Part shown: piece by piece, positions 61,481 to 64,000 of the stretch
Layout of the letters: each line of letters begins with the position of its first letter
Numbering within the stretch: position 1 is the first letter of the stretch
Source: an uncultured Hungatella sp.
GTDB lineage: Bacteria > Bacillota > Clostridia > Lachnospirales > Lachnospiraceae
NCBI GenBank assembly: GCA_910585645.1
Contig: CAJUFP010000006.1
Coordinates: 11,368 to 75,367, forward strand
DNA: 64,000 bases
Direction: 5' to 3'
Notes under the pieces: generated by a model
Told to the model about the DNA's origin: nothing
Seen by the model: the letters and a program-made list of their open reading frames with translations, nothing else
Database searches by the model: none
Translations under genes and position numbers: made by a program

Positions 61481-61760
61481 GCCGTTCCATCTCCTTCTCC
61501 AGAGTTTCGTACACTTCCCTCGGAACCGCCATCTTAAAGGAACGGTCCAGCCCCCGGCTTTTTATGGCCTTTTTCAGGCAATCCCCGTCAGGGCACACAT
61601 AGGCGCCTCTCCCGTTCTTTCTGCCGGTAGCGTCCAGAACGATCCCCTCGGATTCCGTTTTCAGGATACGGATCATCTCTCTCTTATTTTTCATCTCTCC
61701 ACAGCCAACGCATTGGCGAAGGGGTACTTTCTTTGTACTCACTGATCTCCTCACTTCCAT
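61467..61760 (-). CDS. ylxR: YlxR (RnpM), RNase P modulator
   Basis: A 97-residue YlxR-family protein: PLRQCVGCGEMKNKREMIRI and DATGRKNGRGAYVCPDGDCL, the family signature GRGAYVC with conserved cysteines. Homologs bind the RNA subunit of RNase P and affect its activity, hence the name RnpM. It lies between nusA and ylxQ as in most Firmicutes. The N-terminal eight residues are uncertain; the start is taken at the first ATG. Confidence 0.92.
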   Translation of the reverse strand: MEVRRSVSTKKVPLRQCVGCGEMKNKREMIRILKTESEGIVLDATGRKNGRGAYVCPDGDCLKKAIKSRGLDRSFKMAVPREVYETLEKEMERLVGQ

Positions 61761-61796
61761 TCTAATCTGATGTCCCGCCGTTGTCTCCAGGGCGTT

Positions 61797-63245
61797 TTAT
61801 TCTGGTATCATGTCATCCTGGCAATCCTTCTGGTAGTCGTCTGGAGCCGCGTCCTGACCGTCCGCCTCCACGTATGTTTCCTCCTGGTCCCCAAAAGGCT
61901 CCCCGTAAGTCTCCTCCTGGCTATTCTCATGGGACTCCTGGCGGGAATCCCCGCTGTTCTCATAAGACTCTGTATAAACTTCTTCCTGGCCGTCCCCATA
62001 AGGTTCTGTGTAAACTTCTTCCTGGCCGTCCCCATAGGGCTCTGTGTAAACTTCTTCCTGGCCGTCCCCATAGGGCTCTGTGTAAACTTCTTCCTGGCCG
62101 TTCCCATAAGGCCCCGCGTACTCTTGTCCGTACCCGTCCTCATAGCCGTACTCTCCGAACTGGCCTTCCTCGGTCTCATAGCGCATCCCGATCTCATCCA
62201 GCAGGCCCATCTCTTTTGCCTGGGTCTCGCTCTTGATGTCGATCTTAAATCCGGTCAGCTTGGCGGAGAGCCTGGCGTTCTGTCCCTCCTTGCCGATAGC
62301 CAGGGAAAGCTGGTTATCCGGCACAATGACCTGGGCCTCCTTGGCCTCCTCGTCCGCCACCACACAGATCACCTTGGCAGGACTTAGGGCGTTCTCGATC
62401 AGGTAGGCCGGCGTGTCGTCCCAGTTGATAATATCGATCTTCTCTCCCCGCAGCTCGCTGACCACCGCGTTCACCCTGGCGCCGTTAAGGCCCACGCAGG
62501 CTCCCACCGGGTCCACGTTGGGGTCATTGGACTTTACCGCGATCTTCGTTCTGGAGCCAGGCTCCCTGGCGATGGACTTGATCTCCACGATCCCTTCCCT
62601 GACCTCCGCCACCTCCAGCTCAAACAGCCTTTTCACCAGGTCCGGGTGGGTCCTGGACACGGAGATCCTGGGCCCTTTTGGTGTATCCTTCACTTCCAGC
62701 ACGTACACCTTGATCCGCTCCGTAGGCTGGAAGATCTCCCCCTTCACCTGCTCCGACTCATTTAAAATGGCGTCGGTCTTTCCAAGGTTAATGCTCACGT
62801 TCCGTTTCATATACCGCTGCACCACGCCCTGGACAATGTCCTTCTCCTTGGAATACCAATCCTCGTACAGAGATTTCCGCTCCTCCTCCCTGATCTTCTG
62901 GAGGATCACGTTCTTGGCGTTCTGGGTGGCGATCCTTCCGAAGGACTTGGACTCCACAGGGATCTGCACAATATCTCCCAGCTCATATCTGGGGGCGATC
63001 ATCTTGGCCTCCGCCAGGCTGATCTCCATCAGGGGGTCCTCCACCTGCTCCACCACTTCCTTTTCCGCCAGCACCGCGAAATCACAGGTCTCCGCGTTGA
63101 TATTGACCTTAATATTGTCCGCCTTGCCAAAATGGTTCTTGCAGGCAGTGATCAGAGAATTCTCAATGGCCTCCAGCATAACAGGCTTGCTGATATTTTT
63201 CTCCTTTTCCAGAATATCCAGCGCTTCTAACAGTTCTTTATTCAT
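61797..63245 (-). CDS. nusA: Transcription termination/antitermination factor NusA
   Basis: A 482-residue NusA with an N-terminal RNA polymerase-binding domain (1-125), S1 (about 135-200; [15 protein letters not shown]), and two KH domains ([37 protein letters not shown]). After about residue 350 there is an acidic low-complexity tail with four tandem copies of [12 protein letters not shown] (379-426; the first has N for D). It controls pausing, termination and antitermination. CGTTGGAGGATAGATGAA precedes the ATG. The acidic tail is absent from typical clostridial NusA. Confidence 0.97.
   Translation of the reverse strand: MNKELLEALDILEKEKNISKPVMLEAIENSLITACKNHFGKADNIKVNINAETCDFAVLAEKEVVEQVEDPLMEISLAEAKMIAPRYELGDIVQIPVESKSFGRIATQNAKNVILQKIREEERKSLYEDWYSKEKDIVQGVVQRYMKRNVSINLGKTDAILNESEQVKGEIFQPTERIKVYVLEVKDTPKGPRISVSRTHPDLVKRLFELEVAEVREGIVEIKSIAREPGSRTKIAVKSNDPNVDPVGACVGLNGARVNAVVSELRGEKIDIINWDDTPAYLIENALSPAKVICVVADEEAKEAQVIVPDNQLSLAIGKEGQNARLSAKLTGFKIDIKSETQAKEMGLLDEIGMRYETEEGQFGEYGYEDGYGQEYAGPYGNGQEEVYTEPYGDGQEEVYTEPYGDGQEEVYTEPYGDGQEEVYTESYENSGDSRQESHENSQEETYGEPFGDQEETYVEADGQDAAPDDYQKDCQDDMIPE
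61968..62111. repeat. Four 36-base tandem repeats in the nusA tail
   Basis: Four head-to-tail 36-base units, nearly identical in DNA sequence, encode the 12-residue [12 protein letters not shown] repeats of the NusA tail. The low DNA divergence between units indicates recent expansion or ongoing slippage. Confidence 0.93.
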
Positions 63246-63266
63246 TTCATCTATCCTCCAACGATC

Positions 63267-63734
63267 TTAGAAATCCAATGCCAGGCGGATCAGCGCGATC
63301 TCCTGCCGCCCAAATACCATCCTGCTCTCATCCTCCAGTTCAATGGTCACCGTGTCCTTGTCATACTCTGCCAGGGTTCCGGTAAAGTCCTTCTGCTTCT
63401 CCCTGGCCCGGTAAAGCTTTACCTCCACCTGCTTTCCCATGCTCCTGACAAAATCCTTCTCTTTCTTCAACGGCCTTCCAAGCCCTGGGGAACTGACTTC
63501 CAAAATATAGCTGTCACTGATAAAATCTTCCCTGTCCAGCCAGTCGCTTAAGGCCCTGCTGATGGTCTCACAGTCGTCGATGGCGATCCCGCCCTCTTTA
63601 TCAATGTAGGCCCGCAGATACCAGCTGCTCCCCTCCTTCACATACTCCACATCCACCAGCTCAAACTGGTGCTCTGCCACAAGCGGAAGCAAAAATGCCT
63701 CTGTCCTTGACTCATATGTCTCTCTCTTTGTCAT
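63267..63734 (-). CDS. rimP: Ribosome maturation factor RimP
   Basis: A 155-residue RimP: FELVDVEYVKEGSSWYLRAYIDKEGG, DDCETISRALSDWLD, YILEVSSPGLGRPLKKEKDF. It assists 30S assembly. It is the first gene of the nusA operon and precedes nusA by 21 bases. GGGAGGTGACGCGGT precedes the ATG. Confidence 0.96.
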   Translation of the reverse strand: MTKRETYESRTEAFLLPLVAEHQFELVDVEYVKEGSSWYLRAYIDKEGGIAIDDCETISRALSDWLDREDFISDSYILEVSSPGLGRPLKKEKDFVRSMGKQVEVKLYRAREKQKDFTGTLAEYDKDTVTIELEDESRMVFGRQEIALIRLALDF

Positions 63735-63804
63735 ACCGCGTCACCTCCCTCTTCTCATCTTCATGACCGCCGCCCGGGGACGCTGTTTATCCCCCACAAC
63801 GAAA

Positions 63805-63824
63805 GAGTGGACTCTCGCCCACTC
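63805..63824 (-). promoter_or_regulatory. Hairpin in the rimP/nusA operon leader
   Basis: GAGTGG (63805-63810) pairs with CCACTC (63819-63824) in the roughly 115-base leader between the promoter and rimP. It is followed on the minus strand by TTTCG, a weak terminator shape, and could be an attenuation or NusA-feedback site. The class of RNA is not known to me. Confidence 0.5.
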
Positions 63825-63856
63825 CTTATCAGTCATCGTATCATGTTATCGTATGT

Positions 63857-63885
63857 AGTATAGCACTGCAATATTACATTTGCAA
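63857..63885 (-). promoter_or_regulatory. Promoter of the rimP-nusA-infB operon
   Basis: On the minus strand TTGCAA (63880-63885), 17 bases, TATACT (63857-63862), about 120 bases upstream of rimP. The remaining sequence to the window end (63886-64000) is AT-rich and shows no gene. Confidence 0.75.
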
Positions 63886-64000
63886 GCACTTTTTCTCTGT
63901 TTTTTCCTATTAAAATTTGGTGTATTGTTTAGTGAGCAAAAAAGCGGTCGGGTCTTTAACACTTAAAAAATTAAAAAATCCCTACAGGCCCCATAAAACC

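Noticed and set aside
61968..62111. CRISPR-like array of 36-base repeats
   Set aside because: The units are directly adjacent without spacers and encode a 12-residue repeat in frame within nusA.
61770..62387. Hydrophobic repeat protein on the plus strand opposite nusA
   Set aside because: The repeated [10 protein letters not shown] pattern is the antisense reading of the 36-base nusA repeats.

Overview
The window reads as chromosomal DNA of an anaerobic Firmicute of the Lachnospiraceae type (Clostridium cluster XIVa). The rimP-nusA-ylxR-ylxQ-infB-rbfA-nrnA-truB-ribF-rpsO-pnp operon has the Gram-positive order. Ribosome binding sites are strong (GGAGG class) and promoters are SigA-like with 17-base spacers. 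A LoaP-type NusG paralog heads the polysaccharide operon. The genus cannot be fixed from sequence alone.

Layout. (1) 1-15.4 kb, GC-rich housekeeping and accessory genes: a solitary HipA-like kinase, an O-acetylhomoserine sulfhydrylase, a LytTR response regulator divergent from a DUF368/PopT-type undecaprenyl-phosphate transporter, a polar amino acid (cystine-like) ABC transporter with a YczE-like membrane protein, a sugar-type lipoprotein coupled to a large hybrid histidine kinase, and a glutamine synthetase overlapping an ANTAR regulator. (2) 15.4-47.6 kb, a visibly AT-richer minus-strand cluster of 28 genes headed by loaP. Its first part is a surface-glycan assembly line: a phosphoglycosyl transferase/epimerase/GT4 fusion, glycosyltransferases, an EpsG-like polymerase, a Wzx-like flippase and an acetyltransferase. 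Its middle is an unusual acyl/keto-acid block: four FabZ-like hotdog proteins, two FabG-like reductases, an acyl carrier protein, an adenylating enzyme, a type II thioesterase, LuxE and LuxC homologs, a thiamine-diphosphate enzyme, a NeuB-type PEP condensing enzyme and a lactate/malate dehydrogenase-like protein. There is no ketosynthase. Its last part is a WecE/WecD-like amino-sugar pathway with a GT2, SMR-pair and GT-C module for undecaprenyl-phosphate-linked sugar transfer. (3) 47.6-49.3 kb: the loaP promoter between two inverted copies of one palindrome, then a decayed AAA-ATPase/PD-(D/E)XK pseudogene. (4) 49.4-51.4 kb: a two-gene Septu (PtuA/PtuB) anti-phage operon lying between two near-identical copies of a terminator, one of them the pnp terminator. 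(5) 51.6-64 kb: the nusA-infB operon through pnp, with repeat expansions inside nusA and infB.

How the genes work together. The central cluster probably builds, exports and decorates a cell-surface glycan carrying amino sugars and an unusual acyl or keto-acid-derived substituent. LoaP would keep RNA polymerase processive over about 32 kb. A regulator in the middle of the operon fuses an XRE DNA-binding domain to an RmlA-like nucleotidyltransferase that has lost its catalytic motifs, so it may report nucleotide-sugar supply. The most notable candidates for undescribed biology are the ketosynthase-free acyl block, the HTH/pseudo-RmlA protein, and the paired palindromes around the loaP promoter. 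All functions are inferred from sequence motifs read by eye; no database search was run.
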